Origin: Candidatus Poribacteria bacterium | GTDB taxonomy: Bacteria; Poribacteria; WGA-4E; PCPOR2b | Reading direction: 5' to 3' | DNA: 64,000 nucleotides | NCBI GenBank assembly: GCA_003635265.1 | Contig: PYIZ01000034.1 | Coordinates: 124,001 to 188,000, forward strand | Shown here: positions 52,180 through 60,784 of the stretch, one piece after another | Numbering within the stretch: position 1 is the first letter of the stretch | How the letters are laid out: each line of letters opens with the position of its first letter | Position numbers and translations under genes: made by a program | Notes under the pieces: model-generated | Databases searched by the model: none | What the model was told of the DNA's origin: nothing | The model's input: the letters and a program-made list of their open reading frames with translations, nothing else

Positions 52180-52333
52180 GGTTAATCTCCTTTTCAGTGT
52201 GTAAAACGTGAAAGGTGGCCATTTGTTTGCCACTAACAAATTAATTTAACGTAATTGTTTATTAGGCAATTCTTAATTACTATGTCTCACCACTTATCGC
52301 CCTTGTAGCCACATCTGCCTGTTTACTACAACC

Positions 52334-53440
52334 TCACTGTTCTCTAGCAACAACCCCATCGGCTTGGGTTGAGTCAACTGGCTTTGCGTTCGCCTCCAAG
52401 TGCTGGCGATAAATGTCATAGTCGGTTTTCGCCGCAGACTCAGTTTCATAGTGTAAAACAAATACTATCACTGTGTCGATCCAATCGGTAGAGGATTTTT
52501 TGTGTAGATATGCAGCAGAGCACCCGGTTACGTTTGGGCTGGATTCTAGCAAATGTTCGGGCAGGAAACGGTGGATTTTCTTCATGGTAGCGCCGGAGGG
52601 GAAGTATTTCTCGCTGTGAGGCACCCTATTCTCTGAAGGAAGCAGGGTCAGAATATGTGGTGTTGTCAATGGATCCTTGATGTGGTCAGCGGTAGCTTTA
52701 GCAAGTTCAACCATACCCTGTTTAATCTGACTTGCAAATTCGTATCCCTCAATTTGTACGAAGTATCTGCCTTTCCAGAAGTTAAGGTCTCGTCCAGAAA
52801 CGATCGCTCTACTGCCGACCCATTCAAATTCATCCTGTGGATAGCGATTGCGACTATAGACACCGAACGCGTTCTCTGGGGTTCCCATGTCGAAAACCTC
52901 TAAAAGAATCAGCGGTTGAGATCCGAGTCGGGGGGTTTGATATTCGACAGAGGCTCCTTCGAGAAAGCCGTAGCTGTGATATAAATGGGGGTTTCCACCA
53001 ATCACATTTTTGTATAAATCTTTCCCAACATCAACACTCGGTTTGCCAACTCTGACCCAGTGAGATGCCTCTCCATCTGTAGGTAATAAATCCAGCGGTT
53101 TTTCGGTTGTGATTAAGGAGAGTGAATCAATTTGAAGAAACCCTTCTGTCAACGTCTGGTCAATATGACGGGAGAGGTTTTTCGCTGCCTTAGCGGTTCG
53201 AGCTTTCGAGACGCCGTAGACATACTGACCATTCTGGCTCACAGCTGTATAATTGCCTTGCTCAGTCTGACACGAAAGAAACAGCAGTATACAAGACACG
53301 CAAACAATCCAAAGATACTGCCGCCGTCGATGAGAAATCTGAAAACGTGGAGTGTCAAACGTGAAACGCGATATGTGATAAGTCACAATCCTATGGTCTC
53401 GCAAGTGCTGTTCCGGGGGTTCTTGGCGTAGTCGGAACAT
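52334..53440 (-). CDS. Lipoprotein, DUF6599-like
   Basis: Protein of up to 368 residues with a likely lipidation site in CVSCILLFLSCQ near residue 57. The first 40 residues (THYHISRF-like text) are encoded by a dispersed intergenic repeat, so the true start is probably later, before the LWIVCVSCILLFLSC signal sequence, at a non-ATG codon. The mature part contains YFVQIEGYEFASQIKQGMVELAKATADHI, LGSQPLILLEVFDMGTPENAFGVYSRNR and HKKSSTDWIDTVIVFVLHYETESAAKTDYDIYRQHL. These patterns fit the DUF6599 family of unknown function, often found near LptE-like or membrane-protein genes. The LptE-like gene lies 12 bases upstream. Confidence 0.65.
   Translation of the reverse strand: MFRLRQEPPEQHLRDHRIVTYHISRFTFDTPRFQISHRRRQYLWIVCVSCILLFLSCQTEQGNYTAVSQNGQYVYGVSKARTAKAAKNLSRHIDQTLTEGFLQIDSLSLITTEKPLDLLPTDGEASHWVRVGKPSVDVGKDLYKNVIGGNPHLYHSYGFLEGASVEYQTPRLGSQPLILLEVFDMGTPENAFGVYSRNRYPQDEFEWVGSRAIVSGRDLNFWKGRYFVQIEGYEFASQIKQGMVELAKATADHIKDPLTTPHILTLLPSENRVPHSEKYFPSGATMKKIHRFLPEHLLESSPNVTGCSAAYLHKKSSTDWIDTVIVFVLHYETESAAKTDYDIYRQHLEANAKPVDSTQADGVVAREQ
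53355..53385. repeat. Copy of a dispersed GTGAAACGYGATAYGTGA-type repeat
   Basis: GTCAAACGTGAAACGCGATATGTGATAAGTCAC is closely similar to GTGAAACGTGATACGTGAC at 3160-3180 and to GACGTGAAACGTAAAAACAATTTGT near 9264-9287, and shorter versions lie at 52200-52213 and 54359-54381. It falls inside the annotated 5' part of the lipoprotein gene, which argues that the coding start is misplaced. Confidence 0.5.
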
Positions 53441-53452
53441 GCATCTATCTGC

Positions 53453-54022
53453 CTACCATTGTTCGGCAAGCGTACTATATAAATCATCAACTAATTCTTC
53501 AACGAGTCGTTTTTGGGCTTCTTCCCGCGTTTCCGGCGGCTCACCTAGCCCTTGAACAACAAAGTATTCGTGAATTTGGACATAATTGTCTCTACGATCA
53601 ATGATTTTGTTCTGTTTCTGATCCCGAAATTCATACTCAATCTCTAAACTCATGCGAAATTGCTCAGGCCTATTATTCGCATCATAACGAGAGGGTTCGA
53701 GATGGTAATCCAAAATAATTATATCAAGTCGTGCATCACTTCCATCGCGCCATTTTTGGTTAAAACGGTTAATAAGCGCGTTCCGAACGGCTTCATCTTG
53801 TGCGTTGCCAGCGGAATCAAACGTGAAATCGGGATCCTGAATCTCAATCTGTGAGATTGTAATTGTTTTTATATGACTGAGATAATCTGACGTTGACACA
53901 TAACCGCACCCTGAAACGACAAAGATCAGTATTAAGCCGCCTATCGAAATCGCATTACGTAGTGTAGCAGCGAATCTCACAAAATTTCGCACGTTGGATG
54001 AGAAAAGCAAAGGAAGTTTCAT
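53453..54022 (-). CDS. lptE: LptE-like outer-membrane lipoprotein
   Basis: Lipoprotein of 189 residues. The signal sequence ends in the lipobox IFVVSGCGY, and the mature part has the LptE-type pattern: IKTITISQIEIQD near the start, EAVRNALINRFNQKWRDGSDARLDIIILDYHLEPSRYDANNRPEQFRMSLEIEYEFRDQKQNKIIDRR, and a C-terminal QKRLVEELVDDLYSTLAEQW. LptE plugs the LptD barrel in lipopolysaccharide export, so its presence supports a two-membrane cell. GGAGGTTT precedes the ATG. It is followed at 12 bases by the DUF6599-like gene. Confidence 0.82.
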   Translation of the reverse strand: MKLPLLFSSNVRNFVRFAATLRNAISIGGLILIFVVSGCGYVSTSDYLSHIKTITISQIEIQDPDFTFDSAGNAQDEAVRNALINRFNQKWRDGSDARLDIIILDYHLEPSRYDANNRPEQFRMSLEIEYEFRDQKQNKIIDRRDNYVQIHEYFVVQGLGEPPETREEAQKRLVEELVDDLYSTLAEQW

Positions 54023-54081
54023 TCCAAACCTCCGGAGTGAATACTTGTCGTATCTATTGGACTGGATGGGGAAGGGGTGGA

Positions 54082-54291
54082 CTATTCTAAACCGAATCCC
54101 AGTATTACGGATTTAACAATCCACTTTGCTTGGTGGATTAGCCAGTCTCGACGGGTAACAGCAAGAACAAAAACGACTCCCAGAAGAACGAAAATAAATG
54201 TCAACAGGTAGGTCAACCACTTCTGATCAAGCAGATCTCTTTCTCTGTTAATTATCCTTCTTCTTCTCTGGGTGGGATCCTTGGTTTGCAC
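54082..54291 (-). CDS. Small single-helix membrane protein, start uncertain
   Basis: Protein of about 69 residues (if the GTG at 54291 is used), consisting of a basic N-terminus (TKDPTQRRRRIINRERDLL) and one or two hydrophobic segments (WLTYLLTFIFVLLGVVFVLAV and a C-terminal VKSVILGFGLE). The reading frame extends to 54423, but that extra part runs through the perfect inverted repeat at 54393-54424 and repeat-like DNA. TTGAGGG, 8 bases before the GTG at 54291, is a plausible ribosome site. I recognise no family. Confidence 0.4.
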   Translation of the reverse strand: MQTKDPTQRRRRIINRERDLLDQKWLTYLLTFIFVLLGVVFVLAVTRRDWLIHQAKWIVKSVILGFGLE

Positions 54292-54392
54292 TTGAGACAC
54301 CCTCAAAAGTGTGCTGCGACAAATATCGCAGGATCTGCCCGGTGACTCTCGCCCTTTAATGAAACGCGAAACCTCAAACGTTACAAGTAACT

Positions 54393-54424
54393 CGTGAGAT
54401 GTGAACGATCTCTCACATCTCACG
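54393..54424. repeat. Perfect 12-bp inverted repeat downstream of pnp
   Basis: CGTGAGATGTGA (54393-54404) pairs exactly with TCACATCTCACG (54413-54424) around eight bases. It lies about 65 bases after the pnp stop. No T-tract follows on the minus strand, so it may protect the mRNA end or be a repeat element rather than an intrinsic terminator. Confidence 0.55.
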
Positions 54425-54488
54425 CTATGGATGATATTTCGCCCAATGGGACGAACCGTCTCACCTATTCGGCAATCGTGGTACTGTA

Positions 54489-56741
54489 CTAGAATCTGCC
54501 TTTAGGAATTCTTGGTGGACGACGATCTCGCGAATCACTGTTGCGATTGTGACGAGAGTTACGACCATCACGCGGCCCTCTGCTCGAACGGTTGTCTCGT
54601 GGGCGTGAATCGCCCCGATCTCGTGACTCGCCTCGCTCAGATGCAGTGGCATCTTGACTTACCGGGTTACTGGCAAGCGTCAGGTCAACCCGTCCCTGGT
54701 CATCAATTTCAATAACACGCACAGCCACTTCATCGCCGATGTTCATCACATCTTCAACCTGTCGGACGTACCCATCTCCCATTTGAGAGATATGAAGCAA
54801 TCCATCTTGACCCGGTATAATCTCAATAAAAGCACCAAATCCTGTTATACGGGTAACTTTTCCGGCGTATTCTTTACCAACCTCAGGAATTGCAGTGATA
54901 GAGAGAATCATCTCTTCGGCTTTGTTAGCTGCTTCAGCATTGAATGATGAAAGCTCGACCCGCCCATCGTCCTCAATGTCGATTGTCACACCGGTTTCTT
55001 CTTGAATAGCCTGAACAGTTTTGCCGCGTGGCCCAATCAAGTCTTTAATCTTAGATGGCGAAATGTTGATTTCATAGATACGCGGTGCGTGCGGCGAAAT
55101 CTCATCGCGTGGTTTATCAATAACTTCATTCATCTTATCGAGAACAACCATGCGTGCATCTTTTGCCTGATGAATAGCTCTTCGCATCAAATCCGGTGTC
55201 ACACCATCAATTTTGATGTCCATCTGGATAGCGGTGATGCCATCCGGAGTGCCGGCGACCTTAAAGTCCATGTCACCGAGGAAGTCCTCCGTACCAAGCA
55301 TATCTGTCAGGATAACCTCGCGATCACCTTCCTTAATCAATCCAACACCAACTCCTGCCACCGGTTTTTTAATGGGCACCCCCGCATCTAGTAATGAAAG
55401 GGTTACACCGCACACGCTTGCCATAGAGGAAGACGCGTTCGATTCAAGGATCTCGGATACCGCACGAATTGTGTATCGGAACTCTTCTCGACCGGGAATA
55501 ACCGGTTGAATCGCTCTCTCAGCGAGAGCACCGTGACCGATTTCCCTGCGTCCGGGTCCCATAATTCTCTTGACCTCGCCGGTGCTGTATGGCGGGAAAT
55601 TGTAGTGCAGGAAAAAGTATTTTCTAACTTCGCCAGTTAGGGTTCGGTTTACATCTTCATCACCTTTGGTTCCTAGTGTTGTTACACAAAGAGCCTGGGT
55701 TTGTCCACGTGTAAAGAGTGATGAACCGTGTACGCGAGGCAGGACGCCAACTTCACCTGAAATTTCTCGAATATCTGTGACTCCCCGTCCATCAACACGT
55801 TTTCCTTCATTCAAGATTGATTGGCGCATCTCTTCTTTCTCGATGTCACCTAATATGGACATAGTATCCTTTGTGACCTCGGGTCCATCTTCTTCTACCT
55901 CAACATCCTCCAGAATTTCCGACAGAATATCTGCTTGTACCTGTTCGAGATAGCCTTCGCGGTCCTGCTTTTGATCCATGCCAATGGATTCGCGAATTCG
56001 TTCTGTAGCAAGGTTTCGGATGCGCGAGTTCAACCCTTCATCAATTTCTTTCATTTTGTACTCACGGGCAGGCTTTCCACAAAGTGCTACTAAACCTTCC
56101 TGAAGTTTAGTGATCTCTTTAATTTCTTCGTGAGCTGCGACAATCGCATCAATCACTTCATCTTCAGGCACTTCGTGCGCACCACCTTCGACAGACATAA
56201 CCGCATCGTTTGTTCCACTGACGAAAAATTCTAATTCACACCGTTCTAATTCTTCATAGGTCGGATTGATGCAAAATTCCCCATCTAAACGTCCTATTGT
56301 AACAGCACCAACAGGACCGTTAAAGGGTATATCAGAGATACTGAGTGCTGCCGATGTTCCGATGAGAGCAGGCACATCAGCGGGGTGGATCTGATCAGAT
56401 GCAAGCACCGTACACATGACTTGCACTTCGACTTGGAAATCCTTAGGGAAAAGGGGGCGAATGCAATGATCAATTAGACGTGCCGTCAAGAGTTCACTCC
56501 CACCCGGACGTGGTTCACGTCTACCATAAACGCCAGGGATGCGCCCTGCCGCATAAGATTTTTCTCGATAGTCTACGGTTAACGGGAAGAAGTCTAGATT
56601 TGAATCCCTCCTATCAGCGACGACTGCCACCAAGACAACCGTTCCACCGTATTGTACCCAAACCGCACCATCTGCTTGTTTGGCAACTTTTCCTGTTTCG
56701 ATTGAGAGGTTTTCACTCCCAAGCTGCATTTCAACTTTCAA
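54489..56741 (-). CDS. pnp: Polyribonucleotide nucleotidyltransferase
   Basis: Phosphorolytic 3'-5' exoribonuclease of 750 residues, part of RNA decay. It has two RNase PH-like halves (about 1-220 and 315-545; MRRAIHQAKDARMVVLDKMNEVI follows), a KH domain (EINISPSKIKDLIGPRGKTVQAIQEETGV), an S1 domain (GKEYAGKVTRITGFGAFIEIIPGQDGLLHISQM) and an Arg/Ser/Asp-rich disordered tail of about 55 residues. The start is TTG at 56741 with GAGGAGG 7 bases upstream; the next ATG is too far from that site. rpsO precedes it by 35 bases, the conserved rpsO-pnp arrangement. Confidence 0.97.
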   Translation of the reverse strand: MKVEMQLGSENLSIETGKVAKQADGAVWVQYGGTVVLVAVVADRRDSNLDFFPLTVDYREKSYAAGRIPGVYGRREPRPGGSELLTARLIDHCIRPLFPKDFQVEVQVMCTVLASDQIHPADVPALIGTSAALSISDIPFNGPVGAVTIGRLDGEFCINPTYEELERCELEFFVSGTNDAVMSVEGGAHEVPEDEVIDAIVAAHEEIKEITKLQEGLVALCGKPAREYKMKEIDEGLNSRIRNLATERIRESIGMDQKQDREGYLEQVQADILSEILEDVEVEEDGPEVTKDTMSILGDIEKEEMRQSILNEGKRVDGRGVTDIREISGEVGVLPRVHGSSLFTRGQTQALCVTTLGTKGDEDVNRTLTGEVRKYFFLHYNFPPYSTGEVKRIMGPGRREIGHGALAERAIQPVIPGREEFRYTIRAVSEILESNASSSMASVCGVTLSLLDAGVPIKKPVAGVGVGLIKEGDREVILTDMLGTEDFLGDMDFKVAGTPDGITAIQMDIKIDGVTPDLMRRAIHQAKDARMVVLDKMNEVIDKPRDEISPHAPRIYEINISPSKIKDLIGPRGKTVQAIQEETGVTIDIEDDGRVELSSFNAEAANKAEEMILSITAIPEVGKEYAGKVTRITGFGAFIEIIPGQDGLLHISQMGDGYVRQVEDVMNIGDEVAVRVIEIDDQGRVDLTLASNPVSQDATASERGESRDRGDSRPRDNRSSRGPRDGRNSRHNRNSDSRDRRPPRIPKGRF

Positions 56742-56776
56742 TATCTTTCCTCCTCACAATGTTCTACGGTGGTTTA

Positions 56777-57067
56777 CTAGTTTCTCCTGCCTGAAATTGT
56801 GTCGCGAATTCCAAGTTGAGTAATCAGATTACGATACCGTTGAACATCTTGTCTGTGTAGATAACGTAACAGACGACGTTGTTTGCTTACGAGCCTAAAC
56901 AGCCCCTGTCTCGAATGATGGTCTTTTCTATGTGTCCGAAAATGTTCCGTCAACTCCCGGATGCGAGTCTGGATAATTGCCACCTGAACTTCTGGTGACC
57001 CGGTATCGCTATCATGGGTCTTATATGCGTTGACCAATTCTTTTTTTTCCGCTGCTGCAAGTGCCAT
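56777..57067 (-). CDS. rpsO: 30S ribosomal protein S15
   Basis: Small-subunit protein of 96 residues that binds the 16S rRNA central domain. DTGSPEVQVAIIQTRIRELTEHFRTHRKDHHSRQGLFRLVSKQRRLLRYL is the S15 signature. AAAGGAGG precedes the ATG. It is followed by pnp as in most bacteria. Confidence 0.98.
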   Translation of the reverse strand: MALAAAEKKELVNAYKTHDSDTGSPEVQVAIIQTRIRELTEHFRTHRKDHHSRQGLFRLVSKQRRLLRYLHRQDVQRYRNLITQLGIRDTISGRRN

Positions 57068-57191
57068 ATATTCACCTCCTTTTTCATCTTTTCTTTTCGT
57101 ACGCTATGCGTTTTTGAGATATACATATAGGTAAATATACCATATACCGGAGCGTTTTGTAAATCAAATTTTCTTTCGACCTAAGCGAGAT

Positions 57192-58142
57192 TTAACAGCA
57201 ATGGGCATTTCTGTGCTTCATTCGCCTCAAAATAGCTTTAGCCATAGTAACATCTTGCCTAATCTGATTAACTAACATCTCTGGGGTTGGAAATTTCCGT
57301 TCAGCCCGAATCTTTTTGATGAATGAGATTTCTATTTCTTCTCCGTATATCATCTTCTCAAAATCAAATAGGTGGGTTTCAATTTGGAATTTTTCGCCAT
57401 CAAATGTAGGTCTGGTCCCCATATTGAGAACTCCAGCGAACATACAGTCCCCCAACTTCACCTGTACGGCGTAAACTCCACTTGGCGGCAACATCTGATT
57501 GCCAGCATCAATGTTAGCAGTAGGAAACCCAATCTGCCGCCCACGTCCCTCACCCTCTAGAACCTCACCCATAATTGAGTATTGGCGTCCGAGAAGGTCA
57601 GATACGAGGTCAAGGTTACCACCTGCAATCGCTTCACGGACTCGTGTACTATGAACGGGTTTATCGTGAAGTTGTACAGGACCAACAATCATCACATCAA
57701 ATTGATACTGATCCCCAAGTTGCTTCAATGCTTCAGCGTTGCCAGACCGTCCTTTGCCAAACTGCCAATCATAGCCAACAATAACCTGTCTGGCATGTAA
57801 TCGCTGCAGTAGAATCTGTTGGACAAAGGCATCAGGAGACATCTGCTGTAAATACGCATCAAAGCGTGCAAAAACCACAGCATCAACACCTAGCTGTTCT
57901 AATATTTCAATTTTCTTCGGAAGGGTTGTCAGGGCTGGAGGACATCTTTCAGGAGCAAGGAAAGCCAAAGGCGGCGGGTCAAAGGTCAGCACAAAACTCG
58001 CTAGGTTAAATTTTTTCGCTTGGGTCAAAACCTGTTGGATAACCGCTTGATGTCCAATATGTAGACCATCAAACACACCAACAGTAACAATAGACTCCTG
58101 AAACGACTCAGCCGGGGCTTCTAGATCATAGTAAATCTGCAA
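57192..58142 (-). CDS. ribF: Bifunctional riboflavin kinase/FAD synthetase
   Basis: Enzyme of 316 residues that makes FMN and FAD. The N-terminal adenylyltransferase has VTVGVFDGLHIGHQAVI and VIVGYDWQFGKGRSGN; the C-terminal riboflavin kinase has GEVLEGEGRGRQIGFPTANID and GVLNMGTRPTF plus IETHLFDF. The start is TTG at 58142 with GGAGA 8 bases upstream. It lies between truB and rpsO on the same strand. The flavin demand of the oxidoreductases elsewhere in the window is compatible but not evidence of a link. Confidence 0.96.
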   Translation of the reverse strand: MQIYYDLEAPAESFQESIVTVGVFDGLHIGHQAVIQQVLTQAKKFNLASFVLTFDPPPLAFLAPERCPPALTTLPKKIEILEQLGVDAVVFARFDAYLQQMSPDAFVQQILLQRLHARQVIVGYDWQFGKGRSGNAEALKQLGDQYQFDVMIVGPVQLHDKPVHSTRVREAIAGGNLDLVSDLLGRQYSIMGEVLEGEGRGRQIGFPTANIDAGNQMLPPSGVYAVQVKLGDCMFAGVLNMGTRPTFDGEKFQIETHLFDFEKMIYGEEIEISFIKKIRAERKFPTPEMLVNQIRQDVTMAKAILRRMKHRNAHCC

Positions 58143-58181
58143 GATTCAATCTCCAAAGACCGACGATCAAAAATCATCAAG

Positions 58182-58898
58182 TCAATGCAACTGCCGATGC
58201 AGCATATCGTCCACCGCATCAATTGGGGTCACAGCCTCACGAGCAAATTCGGGGGTGCGTTTAAGACTATCCAGTGTGTGTGCCCCCTCAATTTTGAATA
58301 CGCCCGAGCGTGTGCGGGTCAGTTCTGAAAGGTGAGCACCACAGCCCAACGCCGTTCCAATATCTGCAGCAAGGACTCGAATATAGGTTCCTTTAGAACA
58401 AACAACTCGGAAACGGACTTCCGGAATATTACAGAGTAGCAACTCGATAGACTCAATGAAGATCCGTCTCGACCGACGCTCGACCTCAATCCCTCGCCGT
58501 GCCAATTTGTATAGGGGTTTCCCTTTGTGCTTCACCGCGGAAAACATTGGCGGCATCTGCTCGATTTCCCCAACAAACTGCTGACAGGCGGATCGAATTT
58601 GATCAGCTGTTATCTGACTCGTATCCGCAGTCTTGATAATTTGTCCGTTGGCGTCAAGGGTATCCGTTGTGACACCCAATATCAGCGTACCTTCATATTC
58701 TTTCGTGCCAGCCTGTAACGCTTCAAATAGTTTTGTTCCATCTCCCAGACAGATGAGTAAAACGCCGGTAGCATCTGGATCGAGCGTACCGCCATGTCCC
58801 GCCTTTTTTACATCCAGTATGCGTTTCACGCGATCAACCGCTTGCCTTGAGGTAAGCTTTGGGGGTTTATTCAGATTAAGAACACCGTGAATGCCCAT
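58182..58898 (-). CDS. truB: tRNA pseudouridine(55) synthase
   Basis: Pseudouridine synthase of 238 residues that modifies U55 in the T-loop of tRNAs. The catalytic aspartate is in KAGHGGTLDPDATGVLLICLG near residue 40, preceded by LNLNKPPKLTSRQAV. Further TruB motifs are YEGTLILGVTTDTLDANG, PPMFSAVKHKGKPLYKLAR and CSKGTYIRVLAADIGTALG. It lacks the C-terminal PUA domain found in longer homologues. Confidence 0.97.
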   Translation of the reverse strand: MGIHGVLNLNKPPKLTSRQAVDRVKRILDVKKAGHGGTLDPDATGVLLICLGDGTKLFEALQAGTKEYEGTLILGVTTDTLDANGQIIKTADTSQITADQIRSACQQFVGEIEQMPPMFSAVKHKGKPLYKLARRGIEVERRSRRIFIESIELLLCNIPEVRFRVVCSKGTYIRVLAADIGTALGCGAHLSELTRTRSGVFKIEGAHTLDSLKRTPEFAREAVTPIDAVDDMLHRQLH

Positions 58899-59040
58899 TG
58901 TCTATCAAGGCGGTTTCACCAAAGCAGTCCCATTAACCCAAACACCATTTTGTATGCATAATCAAACCCATAGCTGGCAGTGAAACCTAACCCAATCTCC
59001 TAACAAAATTTCATGTATCAGCGGTTGCTGTAATTCAGAT

Positions 59041-60051
59041 TTATCGATTTTTCACTCGTTGCTGCGTTGCCGCCACCAATTGTGCAATCGCCTCTTCACA
59101 AGGCGCATCGATCTCGCAGCCGGCAGCGCGCTGGTGTCCACCGCCGCCAAACATGGCAGCAATTTCGCCAACATCAACAGACGCTTTGCTCCGCAGACTC
59201 GCCTTCGATTCACCGTATTTATATTCACTCACGAGGATTGCCACCTCAACGGTATCAATTGAGCGAATATGATTGATAAATCCATCCACGTCGTCACGGG
59301 CTGTTCCGGTTTTACGAAACATCTCTTGCGTTGCATACAACCATCCAATTTTACCATCAGGTGTGGTGCCAAGGGTTTGGAAAACTTCACTAAGCAACTG
59401 AAGAGTTCCGACAGGCAAACTCTCGTAGACAGCACGATATACTTCATCAACGGAGATCCCTTCCTGAATCAAATCTGCTGCAACACGGTGAGCCTTCGGC
59501 GTCGAATTTGAATATCGAAAACAGCCAGTATCAAACATAATCCCTGTGTAAAGGCAAAGTGCTCGTTCCTTTCCTATTGGAGTGCCGTGATGCCGAATCA
59601 ATCGGTAGATTATTTCCGATGTCGATGATGCATCAGTTTCGACGAGATTATAATCTCCAAAGGGCTCGGCAGAAGTATGGTGATCAATGTTGACAGTTAC
59701 TTGGGTCGGAATTAGGGAGCGAGACAGGTATGGCCCGATGCGTTTTAACACACCCGCATCAAGAACGACCAAAACTTCAGGAAAGTCATTCTGAAAGGCT
59801 TTGACAGGCAAAATGGCATCGTAGAAGGGAAGGAATCTGTAGTTCTGTGGCGCGGCGTCTGTGTTGAAGATTTTGACCTGTTTTCCGAGATCCTTAAGGA
59901 AGGAATAGAGTGCTAATTCAGATCCGAGTGCATCACCATCCGGATTGACATGTGTTGAGAGTGCAAAAGACTGATGTTGGTCAAAAATCCGCAAAATTGC
60001 TTGATAATCTTCCATAGCAGCTGAATTAATTAGACTCGATTGCTTCGTCAT
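59041..60051 (-). CDS. nrnA: DHH/DHHA1 phosphoesterase (bifunctional oligoribonuclease/PAP phosphatase)
   Basis: Manganese phosphoesterase of 336 residues of the NrnA type, which degrades short oligonucleotides and may hydrolyse 3'-phosphoadenosine-5'-phosphate (PAP), the by-product of PAPS use. The DHH domain has STHVNPDGDALGSELAL and NIDHHTSAEPFGD; the DHHA1 domain ends in FGGGGHQRAAGCEID. Its start overlaps the rbfA stop by 26 bases. A PAP phosphatase role would connect with cysC in this window, but that is inference. Confidence 0.94.
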   Translation of the reverse strand: MTKQSSLINSAAMEDYQAILRIFDQHQSFALSTHVNPDGDALGSELALYSFLKDLGKQVKIFNTDAAPQNYRFLPFYDAILPVKAFQNDFPEVLVVLDAGVLKRIGPYLSRSLIPTQVTVNIDHHTSAEPFGDYNLVETDASSTSEIIYRLIRHHGTPIGKERALCLYTGIMFDTGCFRYSNSTPKAHRVAADLIQEGISVDEVYRAVYESLPVGTLQLLSEVFQTLGTTPDGKIGWLYATQEMFRKTGTARDDVDGFINHIRSIDTVEVAILVSEYKYGESKASLRSKASVDVGEIAAMFGGGGHQRAAGCEIDAPCEEAIAQLVAATQQRVKNR

Positions 60052-60415
60052 CGGCAGGGGATGAAACTTCTTCTTGGGTATGAATTCTTTTGAGAAGGCG
60101 ATCTATTCGCATTAATTGATCTACAGAATCATCTAATTCAAAACGCAGTTCAGGGGCGTGGCGTAAGCCAATTCGTTGCACAACCTCACGCCGCAGGAAA
60201 CCGGCGGCACTTTTAAGCCCCGTTATGGAATTTCGTTTCTGCCGTTTGTCACCAACGACACTCACCTTGACATCCGCATACCGCAGATCTGTAGAAACTT
60301 GAACTTGGGAAATAGTGCAAAAACTGACTCGCGGATCTTTAAGTTCCCGTTGAATGATGTCACTTAATTCCCTTTGTATGAGCACACCCACACGGTCGGT
60401 ACGTCTTCCTGGCAT
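60026..60415 (-). CDS. rbfA: Ribosome-binding factor A
   Basis: 30S maturation factor of 129 residues with the single KH-like fold: RVGVLIQRELSDIIQRELKDPRVSFCTISQVQVSTDLRYADVKVSVVGD and RHAPELRFELDDSVDQLMRIDRLL. I start at the ATG at 60415, after GAGGGAG; the open frame continues to 60439. The short C-terminal tail (EEVSSPADDEAIESN) is acidic. It lies between ylxP and nrnA. Confidence 0.96.
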   Translation of the reverse strand: MPGRRTDRVGVLIQRELSDIIQRELKDPRVSFCTISQVQVSTDLRYADVKVSVVGDKRQKRNSITGLKSAAGFLRREVVQRIGLRHAPELRFELDDSVDQLMRIDRLLKRIHTQEEVSSPADDEAIESN

Positions 60416-60438
60416 TGTCTCCCTCAGGTCCCATATCA

Positions 60439-60723
60439 TTAGGACAGAATTTCAATTTCGTAGTCCGTTAATTCTGCCAATAGCGCATCTTCAATAAAGT
60501 TGACAACATAAGACAAAACACGATTGAGATGCTTCGTATCATTTGAAATAGATACCACACCAAGCACAGCTTGCTGATGCCGGTCAAGTCGATCAACCTC
60601 GGCGACAGCAATGTTAAAGCGATTTTTCAGGCGGTCGGTGATGCTTTTAACCACCTTCCGCTTCTGTTTGAGCGAATGGCTATCTGGAATTGTTAACCAG
60701 ATGGTACAAACACCAATATGCAT
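60439..60723 (-). CDS. ylxP: DUF503/YlxP family protein
   Basis: Small protein of 94 residues of the YlxP family, usually encoded between infB and rbfA as here. HIGVCTIWLTIPDSHSLKQKRKVVKSITDRLKNRFNIAVAEVDRLDRHQQAVLGVVSIS is the family pattern. Function in ribosome or RNA maturation is suggested by gene order only. Confidence 0.93.
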   Translation of the reverse strand: MHIGVCTIWLTIPDSHSLKQKRKVVKSITDRLKNRFNIAVAEVDRLDRHQQAVLGVVSISNDTKHLNRVLSYVVNFIEDALLAELTDYEIEILS

Positions 60724-60784
60724 AAGCGCAACGCAATTGATACAGGAGAAATGGTTTTAGGCACTCTCGGTACTATCTTCGCTT

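Noticed and set aside
52180-52333. Glycine riboswitch before the gcv unit
   Set aside because: The short gap before the amidohydrolase-like gene shows repeat text and no tandem aptamer-like pairing that I can trace; the gap before gcvT is only eight bases.
58143-58181. FMN riboswitch before ribF
   Set aside because: Only 39 bases separate ribF from truB, too short for the aptamer.
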